A stretch of DNA of 64,000 bases from a virus. The stretch lies in the IMG/VR virus record IMGVR_UViG_3300028197_000962, positions 1-64,000 of that record; one strand, 5' to 3'. This document shows positions 50,079 to 58,041 of the stretch, piece after piece; the first letter of the stretch is position 1, and the number at the start of each line of letters is the position of its first letter. Made by a program: the position numbers and the translations under genes. The notes under the pieces were generated by a model. That model saw nothing but the letters and a program-made list of their open reading frames with translations, ran no database searches and was not told the origin of the DNA.

Positions 50079-50277
50079 ACTTTCTCAAACTAACTAATCG
50101 TTTTTCCCAAGTGTCTCCGATTTCTGATCCGACCATTGGATTGACGCATGTTTCATCGCCAAGATTATTGCACACCAATCCAGCTAAATCAACTTCGCTG
50201 CCAATTTTACCAGTGAACCAATAGTGTTGACCATCTACCCATGTTGCCCCACATTTGGGGCAGGATTTCGTGTCCAT
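50038..50277 (-). CDS. Zinc-ribbon-like protein, 79 aa
   Basis: Starts MDTKSCPKCGATWVDGQHYW; the CPKC pair plus later cysteines (LVCNNLGDETCVNP) may form a zinc ribbon, as in rubredoxin-like small proteins. The rest is FTGKIGSEVDLAG and a charged helix. A late promoter lies 33 bases upstream. Conserved in cyanophages near the terminase; role unknown. Confidence 0.65.
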   Translation of the reverse strand: MDTKSCPKCGATWVDGQHYWFTGKIGSEVDLAGLVCNNLGDETCVNPMVGSEIGDTWEKRLVSLRKYGKDDSSGEIEDL

Positions 50278-50309
50278 ATGAACTATGAAAATTTAGTATA
50301 ATTCCTATT

Positions 50310-50317
50310 TATTTATA
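50310..50317 (-). promoter_or_regulatory. Late promoter TATAAATA before the terminase genes
   Basis: TATAAATAAATA with two overlapping octamers, in the 74-base gap before the zinc-ribbon gene and gene 17. Two direct repeats lie directly upstream. Confidence 0.7.
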
Positions 50318-50319
50318 TG

Positions 50320-50339
50320 TTGGTATCAATTGGTATCAA
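50320..50339 (-). repeat. Tandem 10-base repeat upstream of a late promoter
   Basis: TTGATACCAA occurs twice in a row on the minus strand, two bases before TATAAATA, with a related piece (TTGTATCATT) just beyond. It could be a binding site for a regulator; no such element is needed at normal T4 late promoters. Confidence 0.6.
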
Positions 50340-50351
50340 AATGATACAATA

Positions 50352-51761
50352 TCAGCATTTCCACTTTCTCAATGCAAGTGCTTTACGGGTTGGACGACCC
50401 TTCTCATCCTTCATTGGTCCCTTCATTCCACCCATGCGGGCACAGAAAGATCTTTTTCTAGGACCACCCTCAGGTTGAGGTGCTTTTAAATCAGAACCAG
50501 GATTCTCTCGCTCATAAGACTTACGACCCTTTTCATTGAGACCGCCTTCTTTGTTCTTACCCGCTTTACGTTGCCATGCAGCACTCTTTGCTTCTGTCTG
50601 AACGTTCATGTCAGTCTTTTTATTTGACTTCAATGCTTTTTGTTGAAGTTGAAGTTTCTGACGATTGAGAACAAGTTGTTTACGCTGAATCATTTGATCT
50701 CTACGATCTAGCGAATCATTCTTTCCATCGTTCTGCTCCTCAGCAACTCTGATCAATGGTTGAGTTGGATCAGGACTGGATGGAGAATACTTAGTAACGC
50801 GAGCATCCGGGTATACCTTTTGAACAGCGTCTGTAATCTCTGCTTTACTAGGAACTCTCAGCGATGGGAAGAACAATTGAGTCATATAGAACTTACCTCG
50901 GAAGGTGAGGAAGATTCTCATGACTTGACCATTCTGACGAGGAATGGTAGCTGCTTCTTGTACTTCAAATTCTTCTTTCTTCGTCTTCTTGACACAGTTT
51001 GGATATCTTTTTCCAAACATAGTCTTCATACCTTTTTTCTCATATCCTTTCCAACATGCTTCACCAAGTTTGTTTGTCTCAACAAAACCATTTGCTTCAA
51101 GAGCAGCAATTTGAGAAGGTGAGAATCCTTCTTTCTTAGTGCTATTACCCCAATTAGCAGCACCCTTCTTACGGCACTTTACAAGGGCACCAGAAGCGTA
51201 TGCAGAAGGCCATACAGAGTAACGAGATTTTACTTTATGATAGCAGGCATCTTTTGTCCCACTACCCTTACCTTTCTTATCTGCTTCTGAAAATACTTCT
51301 TCTTTCATTTTCTTTTTATCAGTAGAAACGTAAGTTGGTTTGGCAGCACTAGATTTTGATTGTTGTCCTGGATCTGCTTTCTTTTTGCGACGAGATGCAG
51401 AAAGTCTTTCGGACTTGCTCATGCTCGCTCGTTTTGATGATGAGACACATTTAGGTGTCCCCTCTCCTGGTTTATCACTGGCGCAAGTCCCACCTGTGAC
51501 AACGTTGACCCAACCACCCTTACCATCCTTTGACTTGGATCCTTTGAACCACTTGTTGAGGGAACCTTCGCTAACCCCACCATTAGAGCCCCCATTCCCA
51601 TTTCCATTCCCATTCTTAGTCTCATCATCTACACTATGTCCATTTTCTTTACCTAGCATACCAGACCGGCCAACTATTTTAAATCCTTTGGGGATAGGTT
51701 TACACTTTTTATCAGTGTAGCAATAGTATTGTCCCTCAGGACAGCGACCGTTCTTTTTCAT
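50352..51761 (-). CDS. Basic Cys-containing mosaic protein, putative virion-associated, 469 aa
   Basis: Built from pieces that occur as separate families in viruses: a Cys-rich start (GRCPEGQYYCYTDKKCKPIP), a DUF5872-like module (KWFKGSKSKDGKGGWVNVVT, GGTCASDKPGEGTPKCVSSS), a CYHKVKSRYSVWPSAYASGA module, a middle beta region (MRIFLTFRGKFYMTQLFFPS) and a DUF6321-like end (AAWQRKAGKNKEGGLNEKGR, then FCARMGGM and LRKWKC). It is strongly basic, and its late promoter and position between tail fibre-like and terminase genes suggest a head-internal or DNA-associated role. Family names are from memory. Confidence 0.65.
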   Translation of the reverse strand: MKKNGRCPEGQYYCYTDKKCKPIPKGFKIVGRSGMLGKENGHSVDDETKNGNGNGNGGSNGGVSEGSLNKWFKGSKSKDGKGGWVNVVTGGTCASDKPGEGTPKCVSSSKRASMSKSERLSASRRKKKADPGQQSKSSAAKPTYVSTDKKKMKEEVFSEADKKGKGSGTKDACYHKVKSRYSVWPSAYASGALVKCRKKGAANWGNSTKKEGFSPSQIAALEANGFVETNKLGEACWKGYEKKGMKTMFGKRYPNCVKKTKKEEFEVQEAATIPRQNGQVMRIFLTFRGKFYMTQLFFPSLRVPSKAEITDAVQKVYPDARVTKYSPSSPDPTQPLIRVAEEQNDGKNDSLDRRDQMIQRKQLVLNRQKLQLQQKALKSNKKTDMNVQTEAKSAAWQRKAGKNKEGGLNEKGRKSYERENPGSDLKAPQPEGGPRKRSFCARMGGMKGPMKDEKGRPTRKALALRKWKC

Positions 51762-51784
51762 TCAAGAGAGTAATTACTCGTTAT

Positions 51785-51792
51785 TATTTATC
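51785..51792 (-). promoter_or_regulatory. Late promoter GATAAATA
   Basis: GATAAATA directly after the stop of the coiled-coil protein gene and 24 bases before the mosaic-protein gene; matches NATAAATA. Confidence 0.6.
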
Positions 51793-53743
51793 ATCCATCA
51801 AGTGCCACACTAAGACCAATAGTCATACCAGGTAGTGACTGCCAAGAAGTCCCATCATAAAATTCGAGTTTTAATGATGTTGTATTAAAGATGATAGCAC
51901 CTTGTGAGAAAGATCCAGCATCCCTAGCAGTTGTTGTATATAGAGGTGGATAGAATGCAGTAGAAGCTTTTAAAGTAGCAGCAGTAATAATACCAGTAGT
52001 ATTAATAGAAACTGTTGTACCAATACCAACAGATGCTTCTCTTCCTTGACTATCACTAAAAGCAATTTCTCCTGAGGCATTTTGATGTATTCTAACAGTG
52101 GTTCCTGTACCAATAATTATTTCATCAATACCTTCAATTTTTTTAGCAGTTGGATCTAAGGTAATTGATCCTTGACCAATCGTAAGAATGCCTGTGACTC
52201 TTGCATCACCATTAACAAGAAGAGCCGTTGTAGCAGTGCCTGTGTTAACAATTAAACCGCTTCTAAACGTACCGATGCCAAGAGAATCTACATGCTTGAC
52301 ATCATCATATGTGATTGTTCCTCCAACATTAACATTACCAGTTGCTTCAATATCACCAACAACAAATAATGATGTTCCTGCCTTTGCCTGAGTAGTATTG
52401 ATACCAACAATTCTTGTTGTTGATACACCTACATTATTGGAGAACCAAGTTCCACCAACACCAGTTCCACTGTTAGGAACTGTCAACCACTTTGAACTTG
52501 CAGAATCATATTGTAAAATATATTCATCGTCGAGACCAGTGATATCAACATCATCAAGATCTTTAATAAATCCTGCGCCGCCGCCGCCCATTGTGGACAT
52601 CTGGGTTTGGATTCTATTGATAAAAATTCTATAATGAGATGCAAGATCACTTAGAGTTGCAAACTTTTGATCTAATGGGGTAAGTGGATCTTGTCCAGAA
52701 CCAATATTCTCTGCTTCATCCGGAGGTTCAGTAAGAAGATAATTTTCCTGTAAGTCCTCTACCTTTTCTTGTCTTACTTGAATTTGCTCAACAATCTCTC
52801 TCAGGCTCTCAAAGTTTTTGAGTTCCTTTTTGATTTTTTTGAGTTCTTCTTCGTAATATTTTGGTTTGGGTAAACCACTAAGTTTTGTTTTTAATGATTC
52901 TACTTCTTTATCTAATTTATTTCCAACAAACTCAAACTTTTCATTCAATGAAGTCTGAATACGTTTTACAGTTTCCTCAGTAACTTCTTGTAAATGATCT
53001 ACTTTATTATCTACTTGATCTGAGAATGAAATCTCAAACTCTTTTTGATTTTCTTTAAGTTTCTTTTGGAGTTTCCAAACAATGTCAGACTGTTCCTTTA
53101 ACTGACCATAAATTTGTTCTTTGAGAGAATCTACCCTATTATGTACGTTTTTAAAATCTGTTTTTGATTCAAAAGCAGAAGTATCTTTCTCATCTTGAAT
53201 CCTATTTAATTCTATTTCAACCTGATCTGATAAAGTTTGTACACAATCTTTTATTGAATTAAATCTTTCGTCAACAGTATTAAAAGTTTGTCCTACCCAA
53301 GTAAAATCTGGAACCTCTGATACCTTTTCAATCCATACAGGAAGAGTTGGAATAGATTCTTTTACAGATTGAACCGTCTCCTTAATTGCTTCTAGTTCTT
53401 CTTCGTAATATCTTACTTCTGGAACAACAGGGATGGATTCTCTTACATCATCAATAACTTCACAGAGTGCTTCTAATTCTTTATCATATGATTTAATTTC
53501 TGGAACTTCTGGAATACTTTCTTTAACATCATTGATCAGACGGAGAAGTTCTCCCCATTCTGGTGCCTGAACAAGGTCAGTTACTTCAATACTTGCATTT
53601 CCATCAGCATCATCAATTATCTGTGTTTCTTCTTCTAATTCTTCTACCTCAATAAAATCTTCAACAGAAGGAAGTTCACCCTGCCCTACGACATCCTCAA
53701 TGGATGGTAACTCGTTAATATGCTCTTCGGGCATTTCGGTCAC
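51791..53743 (-). CDS. Coiled-coil fibre-like virion protein, 650 aa
   Basis: Residues 1-60 are acidic; residues 60-160 contain three imperfect repeats of about 32 residues (IPEVPEIKSYDKELEAL, IPVVPEVRYYEEELEAI, IPTLPVW). Residues 160-360 are long coiled coils. From about 395, GFIKDLDDVDITGLDDEYIL and QYDSASSKWLTVPNS match a domain often seen at the neck of phage fibres, followed by repeated beta strands with Gly/Thr (VGINTTQAKAGTSLFVVGDI). The layout indicates a trimeric fibre or whisker. GTG start, or an ATG three codons later. It is placed between small and large terminase genes. Confidence 0.75.
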   Translation of the reverse strand: MTEMPEEHINELPSIEDVVGQGELPSVEDFIEVEELEEETQIIDDADGNASIEVTDLVQAPEWGELLRLINDVKESIPEVPEIKSYDKELEALCEVIDDVRESIPVVPEVRYYEEELEAIKETVQSVKESIPTLPVWIEKVSEVPDFTWVGQTFNTVDERFNSIKDCVQTLSDQVEIELNRIQDEKDTSAFESKTDFKNVHNRVDSLKEQIYGQLKEQSDIVWKLQKKLKENQKEFEISFSDQVDNKVDHLQEVTEETVKRIQTSLNEKFEFVGNKLDKEVESLKTKLSGLPKPKYYEEELKKIKKELKNFESLREIVEQIQVRQEKVEDLQENYLLTEPPDEAENIGSGQDPLTPLDQKFATLSDLASHYRIFINRIQTQMSTMGGGGAGFIKDLDDVDITGLDDEYILQYDSASSKWLTVPNSGTGVGGTWFSNNVGVSTTRIVGINTTQAKAGTSLFVVGDIEATGNVNVGGTITYDDVKHVDSLGIGTFRSGLIVNTGTATTALLVNGDARVTGILTIGQGSITLDPTAKKIEGIDEIIIGTGTTVRIHQNASGEIAFSDSQGREASVGIGTTVSINTTGIITAATLKASTAFYPPLYTTTARDAGSFSQGAIIFNTTSLKLEFYDGTSWQSLPGMTIGLSVALDG

Positions 53744-53754
53744 AACTTTTTTAC

Positions 53755-54171
53755 CTATTTATTTTGGGACTTTTGGGCATCTTTTAGCATCTTAGTTAAA
53801 TCAGCAGTTGACCCAACAAAAAGAGCATTGGTGACATTGGTAGGACCTTTTTGTGTGTCCTCCTCAACATCTTTCAATTTCTTTTGCAAGTCCATTAACT
53901 TGTCAGTTGCATCAGAAACGCTTTTGATTAATTGACCAGCAACTTCATATGCTCTTGGCATTTCACTTTCCTGAGCCAATTCAAGAATACCATTAATTGC
54001 TTCTTGACCTTTCTCAATTATACTATAAAGATTACCTCTCGTATACTCATAATCTTTTTTGACATCTGTCTTTTCTCTATCAAGAGGGGGTTTCATTACC
54101 TTAACCTCTTTTGTTGCTTCGACAATATCGCTTGCAACATCAAATGTATCTTCTAGGTTATCAAACTTCAT
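53755..54171 (-). CDS. 16: Small terminase (T4 gp16-like)
   Basis: A 138-residue helical protein with the gp16 layout: an acidic start, a central hairpin of helices (YEYTRGNLYSIIEKGQEAIN, EMPRAYEVAGQLIKSVSDAT, DKLMDLQKKLKDVEEDT) and a C-terminal NVTNALFVGSTADLTKMLK that parallels the NIQNATVFMGSPTELM segment of T4 gp16. It recognises phage DNA and stimulates gp17. It lies after gene 15 with an ATGA overlap. Confidence 0.8.
   Translation of the reverse strand: MKFDNLEDTFDVASDIVEATKEVKVMKPPLDREKTDVKKDYEYTRGNLYSIIEKGQEAINGILELAQESEMPRAYEVAGQLIKSVSDATDKLMDLQKKLKDVEEDTQKGPTNVTNALFVGSTADLTKMLKDAQKSQNK
53756..53763 (-). promoter_or_regulatory. Late promoter AATAAATA over the gene 16 stop
   Basis: AATAAATA includes the last codons and part of the stop of gene 16, 13 bases before the GTG of the fibre-like gene (22 before its ATG). 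Matches NATAAATA. Confidence 0.55.
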
Positions 54172-55196
54172 GACATGTCCGTGCTAAAATCTTGATAGAA
54201 TGAAGTTGTCTCATTGAAACCAAAGTCATCTCCGATTTCAATGAGAGCATCATCAGCAGTATTCAAGATATTAACACCAGAACCTTGAACATGATCCACA
54301 GCGATTGTTCCATCTTGACCTCTTCTTACTTTCAGATTATTGCCAGTGATAGATTCAATAAAGAGTTCTTCACTATTGATAGTTACATAGGTTTCTTCAC
54401 TAAACGGTGTTGTTGTAGTGAGAGTGAGAATAGTCTCTGTGGATTCGATGTCTTCGTCTAAGTATGCAGATGCATCTCCAACGTAGTTTTTGGTTGCTCT
54501 TGGCGTAACAGTGTAGCGAAGTTCCCTTCTGGGATTCTTCACATCTATGTTCGTCATGTAATTGAGAGTAGCCTTCTTGATAATACCAGTGGTCTGATCT
54601 GGTGTAGGACCGAACAGATAAGTTTTAGCAGTAAATCTTAGAGTATAGATCAGTGCTCTTCTAGAAGAGAAGTCACCTTCATAATCATCAGTAAAGTTTA
54701 CTGAATCTAGAATGATTGGAATATCTCTCTTCTCATTAATCTCACCAACCATCTGAATGGTAACATTATATGATGGTTGAAAATATGGTAAAATTTGTTC
54801 AATAATTTGAAGAGCATCATCATTCAACTTAGTCATGATGCTCAACTCAAATGCCATGTTATAAGGAACTGGCATGTATGCTTTTTTGATAGTCGAAGTT
54901 GAATCGACTTTTTTAGATAAGAATGTTTGAGTTTGAGAAACTTTTCTACTGGGATCATAAGTCAAACCAGTAAACTCAAATGACATCCTTGGTAAAGTAA
55001 TGGATGTTGGTTTATTGAGTTGAGGTGTTTGCTCAATTCTTGCTAAGAACTTCTGTGTTGGTCCATATGCCAATGGAACCTTCATAACACTTACAATGGA
55101 TCCACTGTCAAAATGTTTGATGGTAATGTCATTGAATAGCGTGCCGAACCCAATAACGGTTCTTCTCAACACCTCATTGTAAAAGTATTCAAACAT
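54168..55196 (-). CDS. 15: Tail completion protein (T4 gp15-like)
   Basis: Forms a ring at the head-proximal end of the sheath and joins it to the neck. The first 230 residues match gp15: FYNEVLRRTVIGFGTLFNDI, KFLARIEQTPQLNKPTSITL, PRMSFEFTGLTYDPSRK and VPYNMAFELSIMTK, plus RALIYTLRFTAKTYLFGP. The C-terminal 100 residues add a beta domain (TILTLTTTTPFSEETYVTIN) also seen in other cyanophage virion proteins. Confidence 0.9.
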   Translation of the reverse strand: MFEYFYNEVLRRTVIGFGTLFNDITIKHFDSGSIVSVMKVPLAYGPTQKFLARIEQTPQLNKPTSITLPRMSFEFTGLTYDPSRKVSQTQTFLSKKVDSTSTIKKAYMPVPYNMAFELSIMTKLNDDALQIIEQILPYFQPSYNVTIQMVGEINEKRDIPIILDSVNFTDDYEGDFSSRRALIYTLRFTAKTYLFGPTPDQTTGIIKKATLNYMTNIDVKNPRRELRYTVTPRATKNYVGDASAYLDEDIESTETILTLTTTTPFSEETYVTINSEELFIESITGNNLKVRRGQDGTIAVDHVQGSGVNILNTADDALIEIGDDFGFNETTSFYQDFSTDMS

Positions 55197-55218
55197 TTTT
55201 ACAGTCCATTGTTATAGT

Positions 55219-55226
55219 TATTTAGA
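55219..55226 (-). promoter_or_regulatory. Possible late promoter variant TCTAAATA before gene 15
   Basis: TCTAAATA contains the stop codon of gene 14 and lies 23 bases before gene 15. Same octamer as before the gene at 38870-39193. Confidence 0.3.
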
Positions 55227-56586
55227 CTTCTCCGAATGGATTCCTTTGAGTAAAGTCTAAAATACCATCAGCTTCTGTCTGAATATTGTCATTATCTGCA
55301 TATGCATCGATAAGATCATCTGTATTAACTATTGATAACGTTCTTATAGCACCAGAATCTTGACCTGTAATTGTTTCACCGGAAGTAAATGTTCCATTGG
55401 CAATGGATACTCTAAGTTCTCCGGTAGAAGAGATCCACTTCTTAACTCTTGCCTTAGTTCCAGTTGTTCCACCAGTAACGATTTCGTTATAAATGTAGTC
55501 TCCACTACCAACTAGTGAAGGATTACCGATTGTAAGTATCGGAGAAACAGTGTATCCATAACCAGCATTTGAAATACGAATAGCAGTTACAGTTCCATCA
55601 GAATTTATTACTGCTTTACCAATAGCAGTTACACCAGTTCCGGGAGAACTAAACGTGACAGTTGGAGTAGTTGAATATCCATTTCCACCATTAGTTAGAG
55701 TTACTATACCAACACCACCAGTTGTAGCAATACCAACCGTTGTAGCAGCACCAGCACCACCACCACCAACAAGAACCACAGATGGTGGAACTGTATATCC
55801 AGCACCTGGATTAGTTAGTAAGATTTCTTTTACAGATGATGCTGTACTAAATCCAGTTGCTGACGTTGTAATAGCAACAGCAGTTGCTTGAATACCTGGT
55901 GAAGATGATATAGCAACTTGTGGAGTAGAAGTATAACCCTGCCCCTGATTTGTTAAATTGATGAATCCTATACCACCATTTACAAAAGTCGCTGTGGCGG
56001 TTGCAGTCTGTCCAACTCCAAGAAGAGTAAGTGTCTCTGCATATCCAGCATCTGCCATGCTGTCATCAATATCTTCAATTCCAGTATCAATTACTTCATC
56101 TTCATAACGGAAGACTTCACATCTCAGTTCATATGTATAGAGATCTTGTAACTGATAGAAAGGGTCAGCATATTCTACAAACTTAATCTCATACAATCTA
56201 TCATCAAGAGGAAAATAGATTAAGTCTCCGCCCTTTGGTCTGGATGCTAATTTAATATCTTTTTCGTTTTGAATTAGTGGTTGAATATATGTTTCCCATC
56301 TCTCCCTTGAAATAATTAATGTGACATCATCTTGTTGTTGCACACCAAATTTTGACATGAGGATACCAGCACCCTCATATGAATCCGATTTTACATATGC
56401 TTCAATTGGGTAAGCATCATCAAATTTAGACTGAATTACTTCTTTAATTACAGTATTTGATGTTAGATATTTTCTGGGAATATAATGAACATCAACTCCA
56501 TATGTACGAAGTTGCTCATTGATCAGATCTTGTACAAGACTCTGCTCACCACGTGTTCCCTGAGTAAAATATGGATTAAGTGCCAT
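55222..56586 (-). CDS. 14: Neck protein (T4 gp14-like) with Gly-Tyr repeat insert
   Basis: The N-terminal 185 residues match gp14: MALNPYFTQGTRGEQSLVQD, LINEQLRTYGVDVHYIPRKY, FYQLQDLYTYELRCEVFRYE. Residues about 190-390 are an insert of repeats with the signature G-x-G-Y-(T/S)-x-x-P-x-(V/L) (GQGYTSTPQVAI, GAGYTVPPSVVL, GNGYSTTPTVTF, GYGYTVSPILTI). The C-terminal end returns to the gp14 family (DNDNIQTEADGILDFTQRNP). At 454 residues it is nearly twice T4 gp14. It forms the neck with gp13. Confidence 0.9.
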   Translation of the reverse strand: MALNPYFTQGTRGEQSLVQDLINEQLRTYGVDVHYIPRKYLTSNTVIKEVIQSKFDDAYPIEAYVKSDSYEGAGILMSKFGVQQQDDVTLIISRERWETYIQPLIQNEKDIKLASRPKGGDLIYFPLDDRLYEIKFVEYADPFYQLQDLYTYELRCEVFRYEDEVIDTGIEDIDDSMADAGYAETLTLLGVGQTATATATFVNGGIGFINLTNQGQGYTSTPQVAISSSPGIQATAVAITTSATGFSTASSVKEILLTNPGAGYTVPPSVVLVGGGGAGAATTVGIATTGGVGIVTLTNGGNGYSTTPTVTFSSPGTGVTAIGKAVINSDGTVTAIRISNAGYGYTVSPILTIGNPSLVGSGDYIYNEIVTGGTTGTKARVKKWISSTGELRVSIANGTFTSGETITGQDSGAIRTLSIVNTDDLIDAYADNDNIQTEADGILDFTQRNPFGEV

Positions 56587-57425
56587 TATCCGATGAGATC
56601 AAGAGGTGGAATTTCGTATGTAGACATCATTTGATCGTTAATATCCTTCAACTCTTGTAATGCATCGTCATAGATTTGTCTACCATTGAGTTCAATTCCA
56701 CCAGGAAGTTTGACTCCTTGAAACTTAATCAAATTCATACCCCACTGTTTTTTCATGATAGCAGTTAAGTATTTTTTGATAAACCTATCATTATAAACTT
56801 TGCTAGTATCATTTGGATCAAGAGCTCTCCAACAATCAATAATGATGTAATCACCCTCTGTAAAATCATTCCAATCACAATCTAGATATAACTTTCCTTC
56901 TCTAATATTGTATCGAATTTGTTTTAGTGGATTTAATAAGAAATCGATAGTTTCCAATTTACTCTTTACCATAGAGTAAGTTAATAATTCTAATGAACTA
57001 TAATTGTAAAGATCGTTCAACATCAATTGATATTTGATATTGAACATTCCAGATCCCATTGTTTGAGAACCATGGACCCTATAAATTTTATTGACTCCAA
57101 TGATAGAGTCGGGTAATGGAATATAGTTACTATTCTCTAAGTATTTAAATGTACTGGCAGCACCAACTGTTTCTGATACAGTAGATGTTGTAATACCAGA
57201 AAATCCACCGGCCGGTGCCTTACCCCTAGCAATATCATCAGCTCGCATCTGATATTTCAGAGGCGTTTGTACGACACCATCATAGTGTCTCTCTTGAAAA
57301 TATTGAATAGCATCGTCAACCAGATCATCGATCTGTTCATCAGCAATATTAATTTCTAATACAGGAGCACCAAGTTGCCTGAGGCAATAATCGATTAGAC
57401 CTTGGCGATTAGACGGTTTAGACAT
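56586..57425 (-). CDS. 13: Neck protein (T4 gp13-like)
   Basis: Joins the portal to the tail. 279 residues with NRQGLIDYCLRQLGAPVLEI, IADEQIDDLVDDAIQYFQER, YIPLPDSIIGVNKIYRVHG and DCDWNDFTEGDYIIIDCWRA, typical gp13 segments. A strong ribosome site (AGGAGG) precedes the start. Its stop and the gene 14 start overlap by one base. Confidence 0.92.
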   Translation of the reverse strand: MSKPSNRQGLIDYCLRQLGAPVLEINIADEQIDDLVDDAIQYFQERHYDGVVQTPLKYQMRADDIARGKAPAGGFSGITTSTVSETVGAASTFKYLENSNYIPLPDSIIGVNKIYRVHGSQTMGSGMFNIKYQLMLNDLYNYSSLELLTYSMVKSKLETIDFLLNPLKQIRYNIREGKLYLDCDWNDFTEGDYIIIDCWRALDPNDTSKVYNDRFIKKYLTAIMKKQWGMNLIKFQGVKLPGGIELNGRQIYDDALQELKDINDQMMSTYEIPPLDLIG

Positions 57426-57444
57426 ATTAGGAATCCTCCTATGT

Positions 57445-57452
57445 TATTTAGA
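57445..57452 (-). promoter_or_regulatory. Possible late promoter variant TCTAAATA before gene 13
   Basis: TCTAAATA includes the stop of the 126-residue gene and lies 20 bases before gene 13, with AGGAGG in between. It could drive the neck genes. Confidence 0.35.
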
Positions 57453-57828
57453 CAGAGGATGTAACTCCCGCTCGAACCATCACGTCTCCTTCTACAATTC
57501 TATACACAGTGGTTCCACTACTTACTAAAACATCATATTTATATCTACCATCTCTAAGACCCTTTGTTGCAGTTGCTCCCATACCAAGATTGATTACTCC
57601 TGTCAGAGTATTGATTCCAACAGCAAAAGTTCTTAACGCATGTAAAGAGGATCCAATACTAACTGATTTAATAAGACTAGCTGCACCACTGTAACCATCC
57701 AGGTTAAAAGCAGTTCCTCCAATAGTTGTTACAGAGTAAGCTGCTGCAAAACTAGCACCAGTGGAGATTGTTTGATTAACTGCTTGTGCGACCCCTGAGG
57801 ATGGGTCAAAAGTAAAACTAGCGTCCAT
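57448..57828 (-). CDS. Putative virion structural protein, 126 aa
   Basis: A beta-rich Ala/Gly/Ser/Thr protein: FTFDPSSGVAQAVNQTISTG, then GLRDGRYKYDVLVSSGTTVY and RIVEGDVMVRAGVTSSV. It looks like a small head or tail decoration protein of cyanomyoviruses. Its start overlaps the stop of the 70-residue gene. Role unknown. Confidence 0.65.
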   Translation of the reverse strand: MDASFTFDPSSGVAQAVNQTISTGASFAAAYSVTTIGGTAFNLDGYSGAASLIKSVSIGSSLHALRTFAVGINTLTGVINLGMGATATKGLRDGRYKYDVLVSSGTTVYRIVEGDVMVRAGVTSSV

Positions 57829-58040
57829 TATTTTTCTGCAAGTTTAAGTAAAAGTTCTTTGATCGATGATATATCTTCTTTCAATGAATTGATATCATTT
57901 TTCATGGTATCAAATTCTTCACTTTCTTTTGAGTTTTTATTTCTAAGATGGAGATAATTTTGATAGGCGTTGTGATTAGTATTAACCACAGCGCCTGTAT
58001 TATCATTCCTTCGAAGATTTGGGTGTCCTTCGACTTTCAT
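57828..58040 (-). CDS. Small conserved late-block protein, 70 aa
   Basis: Begins MKVEGHPNLRRNDNTGAVVN, then TNHNAYQNYLHLRNKNSKES and a C-terminal coiled coil (MKNDINSLKEDISSIKELLL). Similar small genes lie near gene 13 in cyanomyoviruses. The position between virion genes and the coiled coil suggest a structural or assembly role. Confidence 0.65.
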   Translation of the reverse strand: MKVEGHPNLRRNDNTGAVVNTNHNAYQNYLHLRNKNSKESEEFDTMKNDINSLKEDISSIKELLLKLAEK

Positions 58041-58041
58041 A

